Source: Methanobrevibacter smithii ATCC 35061
Lineage (GTDB): Archaea; Methanobacteriota; Methanobacteria; Methanobacteriales; Methanobacteriaceae
Direction: 5' to 3'
Length of the DNA: 64,000 nt
NCBI RefSeq assembly: GCF_000016525.1
Contig: NC_009515.1
Coordinates: forward strand, 186,001 to 250,000
Below are positions 47,136-56,032 of the stretch, piece after piece (positions within the stretch are counted from its first letter, which is position 1; each line of letters begins with the position of its first letter). The position numbers and the translations under genes were made by a program. The notes beneath the pieces were generated by a model, which saw nothing but the letters and a program-made list of their open reading frames with translations, was not told the DNA's origin and searched no databases.

Positions 47136-47411
47136 CTAAAAAATTCCCAATGGAGGAGAATTAAATATTGCATAGACAATTAAAGCCATAAATACAATAT
47201 TTATAAGAACTCCAAATTTTATAGAACTATTAATATTTTCCCGCCTGGAATATTGGAAAACAATATAAAAATAATCTGCAGAGATTAAAAAGAACAATAA
47301 AAACATGAAATAAGTAAATGGGAATAGACTTACATCACTTCCAGTTACCAAAGTTCCTATCATAGCTAAAACAAGCAGGAAAATAAAAATATTACCATAT
47401 CTAATATTCAT
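47136..47411 (-). CDS. small three-helix membrane protein
   Basis: About 91 residues with hydrophobic stretches near 8-27, 33-53 and 68-86 and no charged domain. No family recognised. Between the RNase P pair and the zinc-ribbon genes, with its own terminator. The ATG at 47411 is chosen over GTG 47420; neither has a good ribosome binding site. Confidence 0.6.
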   Translation of the reverse strand: MNIRYGNIFIFLLVLAMIGTLVTGSDVSLFPFTYFMFLLFFLISADYFYIVFQYSRRENINSSIKFGVLINIVFMALIVYAIFNSPPLGIF

Positions 47412-47613
47412 ATCTAACACATATTTTTTTAAAATATTTATTCTTTTATTTAAAAAAACTAGAATAAATTATCACATTCATCAGATTATTACTTAAAAAT
47501 TTGATGATTATTATATTATTTATAATTAGGATAATAAATACTTTTATAATTTTAGAATAAACATGAAAAAATAATTGACAGAATACTTAAAAAATGAACA
47601 AAAAAATAAAAAA

Positions 47614-47636
47614 TAAGTGATTGCAATAATCACTTA
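47614..47636 (-). terminator. terminator overlapping the stop codon of the 47634 gene
   Basis: Perfect 9-bp arms TAAGTGATT and AATCACTTA around GCAAT; the TAA stop is inside the 5' arm and TTTTTATTTTTTTG follows on the minus strand. Confidence 0.7.
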
Positions 47637-48353
47637 AACAGAAACCGATGACGGCAAAGTACCGGTACTTCCATATTGAAGCAAAATAGCTATTTCAATA
47701 TCCAACATTTTAGACGGAGAAATATCTGGAACACCACCTGCATAAATTCCGACATAGTTTGGAACCTGACCGTTTCTATCAATCCATGAAGCAAATCTGT
47801 CAGACATATCCACATAATTAGCCTGAGCTATTGAATTTGAATAATCACGACCGCTAGGATGAGGTGCATAAGACGGATTTCCAACAGAAATAGTTGCTCC
47901 GCTATCTCCATGACCAATCAGGGACACGGATTTTGTTAAAATATAGAGACACTGTGATTTGGATAAGGACAATGACTTATAATTAACCGGGAAATTGCCA
48001 CCATTATCTTTAATAGCCTGTGCTAATCCAGGTGCTTCAGAAACTGGAAAACTACTTAAAGACAGTGACTGGACTCCGGAATCCCCACTTACAGAAGATG
48101 ATGATGAAGAAGCATCTGAAGACATCCCCTCATCAGAACCGCTGAACATTCCAGTACCGATAGCTGCAAAAACAACAATCAAAACAACTATCAATGCAAC
48201 TAAACCTACAATAATTATATTTTTGCTTTTTTCGTCATCTCCTGCAGATGCAGGAACATGACTTAAAGTTCCTTTATTTTTAATTTGACTTCCACAATAT
48301 TTACAAAATTTTGAATTATCAGGTAAATCTTTTCCACATTTAGGACAAAACAT
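47634..48353 (-). CDS. zinc ribbon / membrane anchor / pseudomurein-binding repeat protein
   Basis: A cytosolic zinc ribbon (CPKCG near 3-7, CKYCG near 17-21), a helix at about 45-68, a Ser-rich linker, and an outside domain. The latter contains NYVDMSDRFASWIDRNGQVPNYVGI and ILLQYGSTGTLPSSV, resembling pseudomurein-binding repeats. So it may link the cell wall to an intracellular zinc ribbon. 239 residues. It lies 10 bases after another zinc-ribbon/TM gene. Role unknown. Confidence 0.75.
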   Translation of the reverse strand: MFCPKCGKDLPDNSKFCKYCGSQIKNKGTLSHVPASAGDDEKSKNIIIVGLVALIVVLIVVFAAIGTGMFSGSDEGMSSDASSSSSSVSGDSGVQSLSLSSFPVSEAPGLAQAIKDNGGNFPVNYKSLSLSKSQCLYILTKSVSLIGHGDSGATISVGNPSYAPHPSGRDYSNSIAQANYVDMSDRFASWIDRNGQVPNYVGIYAGGVPDISPSKMLDIEIAILLQYGSTGTLPSSVSV

Positions 48354-48362
48354 TAAAACTCC

Positions 48363-48971
48363 TCATTCGTATTTATAAAATTCAACAGACCAACTTACAG
48401 TTTCATAATAATCAATATTGAAAGTTTCTGAAGACGATGATTCATAAGTAAGAGAATCATACCTACTTGCAACTGCACTTCTAGAACCCCAATCAACACC
48501 AGCTGACTGACCGTTAGAACCTGAAACATATAAATGATTAGTAGCATAATTTTTAATAGGATATGCTGTAATCTTAACCATTATTTTACCTGCAGGAACA
48601 CTAACAGCCTGGGAACCTGAACCTGAACCCGAATATGAACCTATTAATTTCCATTCACCAGATTTGCTTGAGCTGGATTCAGAACTTGAAGTGGAACTAG
48701 ATTCATCAACTGAAGATGTGGAATCAGCTGAACTATCTGAAGAATAGTCGCTTGACTGATCTGCACCACCTTCATTTAAATTTATTGCAAAATAGCCGAT
48801 TGCGCATATAAGAACAATAATAATTGCAGTTAAACCAACAATCAAATATTTTGTATTATTTCCATTTTTTTGTTGAGTCGGGGCTTCATTTTGCTGGACT
48901 AACGATGCACCGCAACGGGTGCAAAATTTAGCTTTTTCATTATTTTCAAACCCACAATTTTCACATTTCAT
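48363..48971 (-). CDS. zinc ribbon / membrane anchor protein with Ser-rich linker
   Basis: Same layout as its neighbours: N-terminal zinc ribbon (CENCG near 3-7, CTRCG near 17-21), a helix near 42-64, a long Ser/Asp linker (about 70-105) and an extracellular beta-rich domain with GSYSGSGSGSQAVSVPAGKIMVKITAYP. No family known to me for the outer domain. 202 residues. Co-directional with 47634. Confidence 0.7.
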   Translation of the reverse strand: MKCENCGFENNEKAKFCTRCGASLVQQNEAPTQQKNGNNTKYLIVGLTAIIIVLICAIGYFAINLNEGGADQSSDYSSDSSADSTSSVDESSSTSSSESSSSKSGEWKLIGSYSGSGSGSQAVSVPAGKIMVKITAYPIKNYATNHLYVSGSNGQSAGVDWGSRSAVASRYDSLTYESSSSETFNIDYYETVSWSVEFYKYE

Positions 48972-49048
48972 AATATCAAAAAAATTTTAGTTAATCATTA
49001 TTATTTTTAACACAAGATACATATTAATTTAATTATATGATTTTTAGA

Positions 49049-49582
49049 TTAGGTAATAATCTCTTCAATTAAAGATTCACTAGATGTGCATATAGTTACT
49101 TCATTACCTGTGTTCTTATCATAATACACAAACATATATGAACTATATACATCAAAAGGCTCTTTAATCCACCCTTCTGTTCCATCAATGAATTTTCGAG
49201 AATATAATGCATCTTTAGACATTTCATTTAGCCAAGACTTTGATTCAAATTTTACTGTAATAAGAAAACAATCATTATCACTATTTTTATAAATATATGT
49301 GTCACCACCATCAGTTTCATTTACTTTACTATAACCTGCAGGAATATTAAAATCAACTCCATTGATTGTTTCAATATGTGATGTTGACATAGCTAAAACA
49401 ATTAATAAAATAACTATTGCTGCGACAATTAATCCACCAATAACAAGCCCATTATTTCCTAAAATCTCATTATCTGATGATTTAATTGTTGGAGATTTAT
49501 TATTTTTAATATCAAAACCACATTCACTGCAAAAAGTAGCATCATCATCTAATTTTCTGCCACAGTTTGGACAAAATTGCAT
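49049..49582 (-). CDS. zinc ribbon / membrane anchor protein
   Basis: N-terminal zinc ribbon (CPNCG near 4-8, CSECG near 18-22), a helix near 45-67 and an outer domain of about 105 residues beginning INGVDFNIPAGYSKVNE. The outer domain recalls small methanobacterial extracellular domains of unknown function. 177 residues; third member of the ribbon-helix-outer domain series. Confidence 0.7.
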   Translation of the reverse strand: MQFCPNCGRKLDDDATFCSECGFDIKNNKSPTIKSSDNEILGNNGLVIGGLIVAAIVILLIVLAMSTSHIETINGVDFNIPAGYSKVNETDGGDTYIYKNSDNDCFLITVKFESKSWLNEMSKDALYSRKFIDGTEGWIKEPFDVYSSYMFVYYDKNTGNEVTICTSSESLIEEIIT

Positions 49583-49768
49583 TAATTACACCTTTTTATT
49601 AAATTTCCATCGTAAAAACACTTTTTAACATTACAGAAAAAACAAAATTGTTTTTATGTTGTGTTTATAATTTATATTCCAATTAAAATATAAATATTTC
49701 TTTTTAAAACCTATAAACAGATTTAAATAAAAGTATAAAAAGTAAAAATAAAAAAAAGATTAAAGAAA

Positions 49769-51133
49769 TTAGTTTCCGAGTGTTTCTCTAATTCCCTTAA
49801 TAGTGTACCTTGCATAGAGGTAATTTAAGATACTGGCAGCAGCACGTCCGATAGCCAATCCTGCCCAAATACCAATTAATCCCCAGCCCAAATAAATTCC
49901 GAAGAAAAATGTGGCTCCGACAGTGAAAATAACTTCCCTTATAATTGTCCAGGATAAACTGATTGTTCCTTTTCCAATTCCCTGATAAAAGAAAGTTGAA
50001 GCCATTCCTGCACCGGTTAAAGGTAGAGAAAGACAGGCTATTTGCAAATATCTGGTTATTTCCGGAACCAAATGTGCAGTTTCAGCAGTATATGCAAATA
50101 TAGTAGATAACTGAGTTGCAAAAACTACTAAAATAAGAGTTACACATGTTCCAAATATTATTCCAAATTTTGCACCGAATTTATGTGCTCTTGAAATATA
50201 CTCTCCGTTTTTAGCTCCAAATGAACTGCCTACAACTGCTGTAACTGCTGTTCCAATAGCTGTAAGCGGCATTATTGCAAACAAGTATAATCTCTGACCT
50301 GATGTAAATGACGCTATTCCAAATTCTCCGGCAATTGAAGAAATAAATATCATATACAAAGACATTGCAATAGACATTACAAGCATATCCATTGATGCTG
50401 GAATACCTACTTTTAAAATATCTTTAGCTATGCTGGAATCAAATTTAAATTCACCTAAATTAACATCCACATATGTGTCCTTTTTAACTAAAATCCAATA
50501 TAATATAACAATAGCTGAGCAGATGGAACTTAAAATTGTTGCAATAGCTGCTCCTGCTGATCCCCATCCTAAAATGTAAATACATATCGGATCTAAAATT
50601 GCATTTAATATTACAGAAACAACAACTGCATACATTGCTCTTTTCATATCTCCTTCTCCACGAAGGATACCACTTGCACCATTTGCAAATATAAAAGCAA
50701 ATAAACCTAAAAATAGAGGAGTTCCATATTTAATTCCCTGAGCTAATGACTCACCACTTGCTCCGTATAATTTAAGCAAGGGTTCCTGAAGAATTAACAA
50801 TACAATTGTTAAAACTACGGAAGCTATTAAAAAAATCAGCAAAGAATGTGCTGCTGACTGACTGGCTTTCTTATGATTTTTAGCTCCAACAAAACGACTT
50901 ATACTACTTGTTGCACCACTTCCAAGTCCTACACTTACCCCATTCAATATCATGAAAATCGGAGTTATAAAACCAATACCTGCAATAGCTTCCTGACCAA
51001 GCCCTGCTATCCATACCCCATCAATAATATTATATGATGCTGTTAAAAGCATAGAAATCATAATTGGAATCGCCAATTTCTTAACAGCTGTTTCAGGATT
51101 ACCTCTCATTACTTCAACATTTTTATTAGCCAT
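49769..51133 (-). CDS. MATE family multidrug/cation efflux protein
   Basis: Twelve predicted helices in two halves, 454 residues. PIMISMLLTASYNIIDGVWIAG and the second-half GIPASMDMLVMSIAMS are typical MATE repeats. It uses a sodium or proton gradient to expel organic cations or drugs; substrate unknown. Upstream lie a 2TM gene and a broken MarR regulator, the common arrangement for drug-responsive exporters. Confidence 0.93.
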   Translation of the reverse strand: MANKNVEVMRGNPETAVKKLAIPIMISMLLTASYNIIDGVWIAGLGQEAIAGIGFITPIFMILNGVSVGLGSGATSSISRFVGAKNHKKASQSAAHSLLIFLIASVVLTIVLLILQEPLLKLYGASGESLAQGIKYGTPLFLGLFAFIFANGASGILRGEGDMKRAMYAVVVSVILNAILDPICIYILGWGSAGAAIATILSSICSAIVILYWILVKKDTYVDVNLGEFKFDSSIAKDILKVGIPASMDMLVMSIAMSLYMIFISSIAGEFGIASFTSGQRLYLFAIMPLTAIGTAVTAVVGSSFGAKNGEYISRAHKFGAKFGIIFGTCVTLILVVFATQLSTIFAYTAETAHLVPEITRYLQIACLSLPLTGAGMASTFFYQGIGKGTISLSWTIIREVIFTVGATFFFGIYLGWGLIGIWAGLAIGRAAASILNYLYARYTIKGIRETLGN

Positions 51134-51140
51134 AATTACC

Positions 51141-51434
51141 CTATTTCCTCATTTTATCCATTTCTTTTTGAATTTTCTCTTCCATCCAATCATCGTCAAA
51201 TCTGTCGTGAAGAACAAATACTTTAATATAATGAAATATTAACCAGACTCCCCAAAGAACAGTTACCCATAAAAACCACCACTGGTGTAAATCAGTCCAA
51301 TTTCCGTGAATTTCTGAAAGATTAATAAAAAATAAACATACATTTACAATAATATAACAGTATAAGTATCTGTAAAATTTTACTTTTTTATTAACAAGGT
51401 TTTTAGCTTTTTTATAAAGTATCTCTTCATCCAT
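51141..51434 (-). CDS. 2TM-domain membrane protein
   Basis: 97 residues: a charged N-terminal helix, two membrane helices (about 21-40 and 50-72) with WWFLWVTVLWGVWLIFHYIKVF between and after them, then a helical charged tail FDDDWMEEKIQKEM. This is the small 2TM domain family. It lies 7 bases before the MATE gene, likely same transcript. Confidence 0.8.
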   Translation of the reverse strand: MDEEILYKKAKNLVNKKVKFYRYLYCYIIVNVCLFFINLSEIHGNWTDLHQWWFLWVTVLWGVWLIFHYIKVFVLHDRFDDDWMEEKIQKEMDKMRK

Positions 51435-51444
51435 TATTTAAACC

Positions 51445-51892
51445 TCATTCATTTACTAAATTGTAACTCTTTCTAGCTACAGCCCTTATTACATCCATAG
51501 TTTCCTCACTTACTTCAGCAAGTCCGACTGCATTATGCCAGTAATCCATCTCTCTTTTTAAAACAGAAATTACTTCTTCACCTTTTTTAGTTAATTTTAA
51601 GATATATTTTCGTCTATTATCTTTATTTATTATTCTTTCAATATAACCTTTGTCTTCTAATTTTCTAAGAGTTTTAGCTACAGTTCATTTACTTTGGCAA
51701 AATATCACAGAGGTCCTCCTGTGACAACTCCCTTTCAGAATAATAAATTTTAAGCAGATAATAACACTCACGAATATTAGTCAGTTCCTTTGATTTTAAC
51801 CTTGCAAACTTAATTCCATTCTGAGATATATTATACATCAATAAGATTAAAGACATTTCATCAAATATATCCTTTTCTTCACCCACACCCAT
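51445..51892 (-). pseudogene. disrupted MarR-family regulator
   Basis: The N-terminal part (51892-51689) runs to ...DLCDILPK and stops. The rest, SK-stop-TVAKTLRKLEDKGYIERI...KSYNLVNE, continues in another frame to a TGA at 51445. Two lesions separate them: a 2-base deletion (CCAAAGAGT would be expected, CCAAAGT is present) and a TGA where MarR proteins have the Gly of SKGTVA (51685-51687). The joined product would be a complete 150-residue MarR. Two lesions make a sequencing error unlikely. It is just upstream of the 2TM-MATE pair that it probably controlled. Confidence 0.88.
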
Positions 51893-51897
51893 TTTAA

Positions 51898-51971
51898 CCA
51901 CATTATTTTAAAAAATATCTATTTTTTCTTTATCACTGTTCATTTTTTATCCACATTATTTTAAAAAATAT
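51898..51971. repeat. 21-bp direct repeat pair in the promoter region
   Basis: CCACATTATTTTAAAAAATA and one more base occur perfectly at 51898-51918 and 51951-51971, 53 bases apart. Each contains a TATA-like TTTTAAAAAATAT. They lie upstream of the MarR remnant and may be operators or a duplicated promoter. Confidence 0.6.
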
Positions 51972-52381
51972 GTATTAATTGTACAGTTAAACATATAAAT
52001 GTTTTTAAGGAAACAGCTGTTTAGGCAATCATTTTTTAAATTAAACAATTGCTAAAAAGTTCAATTAAAATATTTCAAAGCTTTTTACCCCCCCCAAAAA
52101 ATCAAATCAGCAAATGCCTGAAAAAATTTTGAAAAAAAATGTACAACTTCCAAAAAAATAGCCAAACTTATAAAAATTGTTTCAAAATAAACAGTTGAAT
52201 GTTGATATAATCAACAGTCCTTTCAAAAAAGCTAAAATAAACACCATATATAAAATACAATGAAATACCAAACTAATATATAACAAAATTTAAATAAGAT
52301 AAACAAAATTATAAAAAAATTAAAAAAATAATATTAATTGTGTTAAAGATGACCATAGGAAGAACATATAATAGTACAAAA
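51972..52381. other. AT-rich intergenic stretch
   Basis: About 400 bases with no ORF. An eight-C run at 52088-52095 stands out in this AT-rich DNA. Right end carries the promoter of the plus-strand regulator. Confidence 0.45.
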
Positions 52382-52414
52382 CATTTTATATTATGAGATA
52401 TAAATTATACTAAT

Positions 52415-52702
52415 ATGTCACAAAAAGATGACGAACTTTTGAAATTAACTTCATATGTTGAAATTTCAAAGTACAGAGAAAAAACCTTAAAATCTATTGG
52501 AAATAATGTTAAAATACCAACAAATATTGCAAAAGACAGTGGTATTAGAACAAACCATATTTCTAAAGTTTTAAGTGAACTTAAGAGTAAAGAAATTGTA
52601 GAATGTATAAATGAAGAAGCTAGAAAAGGAAGATTGTACAGATTAACTGATACAGGTAAAGAAGTATTGGAATCTATAAATGAAAAAGAGGAAGAAAACT
52701 GA
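52415..52702 (+). CDS. winged-helix transcriptional regulator
   Basis: 95 residues. Helix-turn-helix IPTNIAKDSGIRTNHISKVLSELKSKEIV and wing EARKGRLYRLTDTGKEVLE are clear; a Lys/Glu tail follows. A TATA box (CATTTTATATTATG, about 52382-52395) is only 20-30 bases before the ATG and there is no ribosome binding site, so the mRNA is probably leaderless. Target unknown. An insertion sequence follows directly. Confidence 0.85.
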   Translation: MSQKDDELLKLTSYVEISKYREKTLKSIGNNVKIPTNIAKDSGIRTNHISKVLSELKSKEIVECINEEARKGRLYRLTDTGKEVLESINEKEEEN

Positions 52703-52749
52703 AACTGCACTTTTCATACTTCCTTTAACAATTACATTTTTCTTTTATT

Positions 52750-54130
52750 GAGTCTGTAAAATTTTATAGGCTTATTTGATTTTAATGTGTTTTTCAGTCC
52801 AATTTTGCATTTGATAGTCTAAAAATGTCAGGATTCCATTTTTGGTTTTGTATATTTTCTTTATTTTTTCAGGATTGGTTTGTCTGTAGTAATTTTCGAC
52901 TTTATTTGATGTTTTTTCTATATTTTCATCATCAAGATATTCTACGTATCTGTGGAAGTGATTTATGATATGTTTTCTTATGAAATCTTTTAAAACAACT
53001 GGTATGGCCGTATATTTTTGTAAATATTGTTTAAATTGTTCTATTGCTTCTTTTTTTGAGTTTTGTCTGAAACAGTTTTTTAATTCTTGTGCATTTTCGT
53101 AAATATGGTCTCTTTGTTTTCCATTAATCTTGTTTCTTCTACAATATACTTTTAATTTATGGTTTATTGTTTGAAACAGATGAAATATGCACAATTGATG
53201 TTTTACTTCTATTTCATCTGCTACATTACGATACATTGGGAATAAATCGGTTGTTAGGCAAATGAATGGTTTATTTTCTGTTGATTCTAAGATAAATTTT
53301 TTCGTGTTTTTTGGTATTCTGCGACGTACTATTCGTTCTGTGACTGGAATATTGAGTATTGCATCAAATAAAGTTAATCTGTAGTGTCTAGTTCCATTAA
53401 GTCTTAAAAATTGCTCATCATATAAATAATAGCCAGAATATTCAAATTTTTCATTGCTGATGCTTTCTTCGTGATTTTTGTCAGACCAGTTCTTGATTGT
53501 TTGATGAGATATTCTGATTCCAAGGAATATTTCAAAGTATTTACTTATTTTACGAAGTGATTGGTACCCTATTTTCATTATTCCTGGAATTTTATCCATT
53601 ATTTCTTGTAAAAATTGTTTATTTTCACCAATTAATGGATTATTGTATATTCCGAATTTTTTTCCACATTTTTTGCATTGATATTGCTGTTCTTTGAATT
53701 CTGTTGTTTTTCCATTAGTATTTTGTTTGTTTTTCTTTATTGTGCCTTTTTTGATTATTTTGTGGCTTCCACAAACTGGACAAATGGGATTATCATATTT
53801 AAAAGTATTATTTTCATCTAAAAATAGTTTATGATTAGTATTTTCAAAATTAGGTGTTTTATTCAATCTTTTTGAAATAATTTTTTCTTGATCAATTTTT
53901 TCATCAAAAAAATCATAAAGTTTAAGTTGTATGAAGTCTATATTACTATTGAGGGCAGATTTGTTTTGTTTGGTCATAAAATATTATTTGTCCTCACTTA
54001 TTAAAGTATTTTACTATTTTTAAATCATTTATATTAAAATTAAAGAAAAATTAGAATGAAATTTCATCAAAATGAAAGTTCAACTGTAAAAAATTAAAAA
54101 ACAAATAAGCCTATAAAATTTTACAGACTC
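52750..54130 (-). mobile_element. second ISM1-like insertion sequence, 1381 bp
   Basis: Perfect 29-bp terminal inverted repeats (52750-52778 and 54102-54130) starting GAGTCTGTAAAATTTTATAG. One intact transposase gene, its stop inside the left repeat as in the element at 32663. No matching 8-bp target duplication is visible: the left flank is CTTTTATT and the right one AAAAAAAT. So the element may be older, or its flanks were rearranged. Confidence 0.88.
52772..53977 (-). CDS. transposase
   Basis: 401 residues. Zinc-binding CPVCG (about 68-72) and CKKCG (about 102-106) in the N-terminal part; catalytic region with SGYYLYDEQFLRLNG, LTLFDAILNIPV, TTDLFPMYRNVA and EVKHQLCIFH. Same family as the transposase at 32670 but clearly diverged, so the two elements are separate arrivals, not copies of one another. 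Confidence 0.92.
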   Translation of the reverse strand: MTKQNKSALNSNIDFIQLKLYDFFDEKIDQEKIISKRLNKTPNFENTNHKLFLDENNTFKYDNPICPVCGSHKIIKKGTIKKNKQNTNGKTTEFKEQQYQCKKCGKKFGIYNNPLIGENKQFLQEIMDKIPGIMKIGYQSLRKISKYFEIFLGIRISHQTIKNWSDKNHEESISNEKFEYSGYYLYDEQFLRLNGTRHYRLTLFDAILNIPVTERIVRRRIPKNTKKFILESTENKPFICLTTDLFPMYRNVADEIEVKHQLCIFHLFQTINHKLKVYCRRNKINGKQRDHIYENAQELKNCFRQNSKKEAIEQFKQYLQKYTAIPVVLKDFIRKHIINHFHRYVEYLDDENIEKTSNKVENYYRQTNPEKIKKIYKTKNGILTFLDYQMQNWTEKHIKIK

Positions 54131-54142
54131 AAAAAAATTAAT

Positions 54143-55117
54143 TTAAACCCTGTTTTTAATACCTTCTTTTAAAAATTCCAAATTTTCACGATTATTAACA
54201 TCTGAAGCTTCATCAAAGCTATCAAATAAATAATTAAATATAATCTGATTTTTAACATCCGTTTTCACAGAGTCCATAGACTCGTAACCTATAGAATTAT
54301 AATCCGGATTTTTTAAATCTTTTTTATATTGCAGTTTAATAGCTTCCCTTAAATCATGATCAATATAATCTTCCAGCTGACCAATTATCTCTCCGGCAAA
54401 AGTATTGCCCAGCACCATCAAAACCCCAATTTTTTCATCATCAAAAGTTGTTTCTTCAAGCAAACTTTCAAAAGAAGCATAACGCTGATATCCATGAGGA
54501 ATAAACCTTCCTTCAACAGTATGAGCACAATATTCATTCATTAAAGCCAAATCATTAGACAAACAATACCAGACAAAACCTTCTAATGTAGAAGACTGCT
54601 TTACTTGAAACACATCACAAAGCAAACTTTCAATTATGTCAAACAATAAAAAATGAGTCAATTCATGAATAATAGTAGCTATCTGAACTGAATCATCCAA
54701 ACGGTCATCATAATACAAAACATGCCCAAATTCAAATCCGAATTCTTCACCTCTGGCCTTTGGCCTGCATTCAGCAAATACTCCTGCTATACTTAATATT
54801 TTTTCTTTAGGAGTATGACCTGCAATTTTTGAAAATTTTAATTTCCTAAAAATATTTGACAATAATTTACTATAATCTTCATCAGAAATTTCAGCTTTGG
54901 CCAGCAATAATTTATTATAATCAGTAAACAGCTTTTCAAAGCTATCAATAGAGACAGGACGAATTTGTTTATTGCAATTGCTGCAATAGCTACTGTCATC
55001 TGAATTTAATTCCCCGCAAAATGGACAGATATTATCCATAGCTATTCTATTTCCGCAGTGAGTGCAGTAATTATTTGCTCTAAGATTAGGAGTTCCACAT
55101 ACATCACATTCTTTCAT
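54143..55117 (-). CDS. zinc-ribbon protein with HExxH metallopeptidase-like domain
   Basis: 324 residues. Two zinc ribbons come first (CDVCG...CTHCG and CPFCG...CSNCN, residues 4-52). The main domain holds IIHELTHFLLFD near residue 150, a zincin HExxH, and NEYCAHTVEG downstream with a possible third ligand. It is followed by a helical C-terminus. No signal peptide, so it acts in the cytosol. It is the last gene of a run starting with the RecJ-like protein. Substrate unknown. A zinc-dependent protease recruited by its ribbons is the simplest reading. Confidence 0.72.
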   Translation of the reverse strand: MKECDVCGTPNLRANNYCTHCGNRIAMDNICPFCGELNSDDSSYCSNCNKQIRPVSIDSFEKLFTDYNKLLLAKAEISDEDYSKLLSNIFRKLKFSKIAGHTPKEKILSIAGVFAECRPKARGEEFGFEFGHVLYYDDRLDDSVQIATIIHELTHFLLFDIIESLLCDVFQVKQSSTLEGFVWYCLSNDLALMNEYCAHTVEGRFIPHGYQRYASFESLLEETTFDDEKIGVLMVLGNTFAGEIIGQLEDYIDHDLREAIKLQYKKDLKNPDYNSIGYESMDSVKTDVKNQIIFNYLFDSFDEASDVNNRENLEFLKEGIKNRV

Positions 55118-55126
55118 AACTACACC

Positions 55127-56032
55127 TTATCTGAAAACATTTCTTATAGATCTTCCGGCATTTGACAATTTAATTTTACGATTCATGGCTTTTTTAATGT
55201 TTTTACCACAATTAGGGCAAAATTCAACATCATAATCTACAATTTTTCCACAACTACAAACCAATTTGGATTTAACAAAACGTTTTGGATTCAATTGTCT
55301 GTCACAGCTGCTGCAAAATTTTGCAGATATGGGATTTTTAGTTCCGCAAACACAAATTAAAGCTTTATTTTCATTTTTTAAATCAATTCCACAGTCAACA
55401 CAGAAATCAGCAGTAACATCATTTAATGTAGAACAAAAACATAATTTTTGAATATTTCCATCAGTTTTTTCAAAATTATCTAACGGAAATCCGCAATTAC
55501 TGCAAAACTGACTGAATTCATCATTTTCCTGTCCGCAAAAACAAAAAATAGGATAATCACATTCAAACTCAAAATTACTGTAAAGATCTTTTAATGGAGT
55601 CTCTTCATCTTCAACTAATTTCTTTCCACACATTTCACAAAACAAGTTTTCTTTAGAATTAACATGCCCGCATTCACAGCTAACGGTTGTAAATGAAAAT
55701 GTAGGTTTTGGTTGGGATTTGAAAATTCTTCTTAATTTACTGTGTGTTCTTTTAACACCGCAATGATAACAGTAGTCATTTTCTTTTAAATTCAGATATC
55801 CGCAGGAACAGACTTCATATTTCAAATCTTTTCTGGTGCTTTCAATATAAGGTGAAAAGTCTATATCCAAATCAAAAAATCCGATGTCGTAAATTGGAAG
55901 CGTAAACATATAATCATCACCAGCATCTACAAAAGCTGTTCTAGCTCCACAGCCTTTACAGTACTCTTCATTAAGTGATAATCTTTTGCCGCAATTGCCA
56001 CAGTAGTTTTGTAAAACCATATGCATCATCAT
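55127..56032 (-). CDS. seven-zinc-ribbon protein
   Basis: 301 residues built of seven zinc ribbons (starting near 11, 75, 118, 163, 197, 229 and 260), most with a shortened C-x-C first knuckle (CSCG, CECG, CFCG) and a normal CxxCG second one. A basic tail follows (KKAMNRKIKLSNAGRSIRNVFR). No other domain. It probably serves as a scaffold for proteins or RNA. ATG 56032 overlaps the TGA of the gene before; an internal ATG at 56020 is possible. 10 bases before the HExxH gene. Confidence 0.75.
   Translation of the reverse strand: MMMHMVLQNYCGNCGKRLSLNEEYCKGCGARTAFVDAGDDYMFTLPIYDIGFFDLDIDFSPYIESTRKDLKYEVCSCGYLNLKENDYCYHCGVKRTHSKLRRIFKSQPKPTFSFTTVSCECGHVNSKENLFCEMCGKKLVEDEETPLKDLYSNFEFECDYPIFCFCGQENDEFSQFCSNCGFPLDNFEKTDGNIQKLCFCSTLNDVTADFCVDCGIDLKNENKALICVCGTKNPISAKFCSSCDRQLNPKRFVKSKLVCSCGKIVDYDVEFCPNCGKNIKKAMNRKIKLSNAGRSIRNVFR

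Noticed and set aside
52088-52095. Eight-C run as a phase-variation tract
   Set aside because: It lies in non-coding DNA more than 190 bases from any start codon or TATA box, so an effect on expression is unlikely.
52405-52710. 101-residue minus-strand ORF
   Set aside because: Antisense of the winged-helix gene, which has clear helix-turn-helix motifs and a TATA box.
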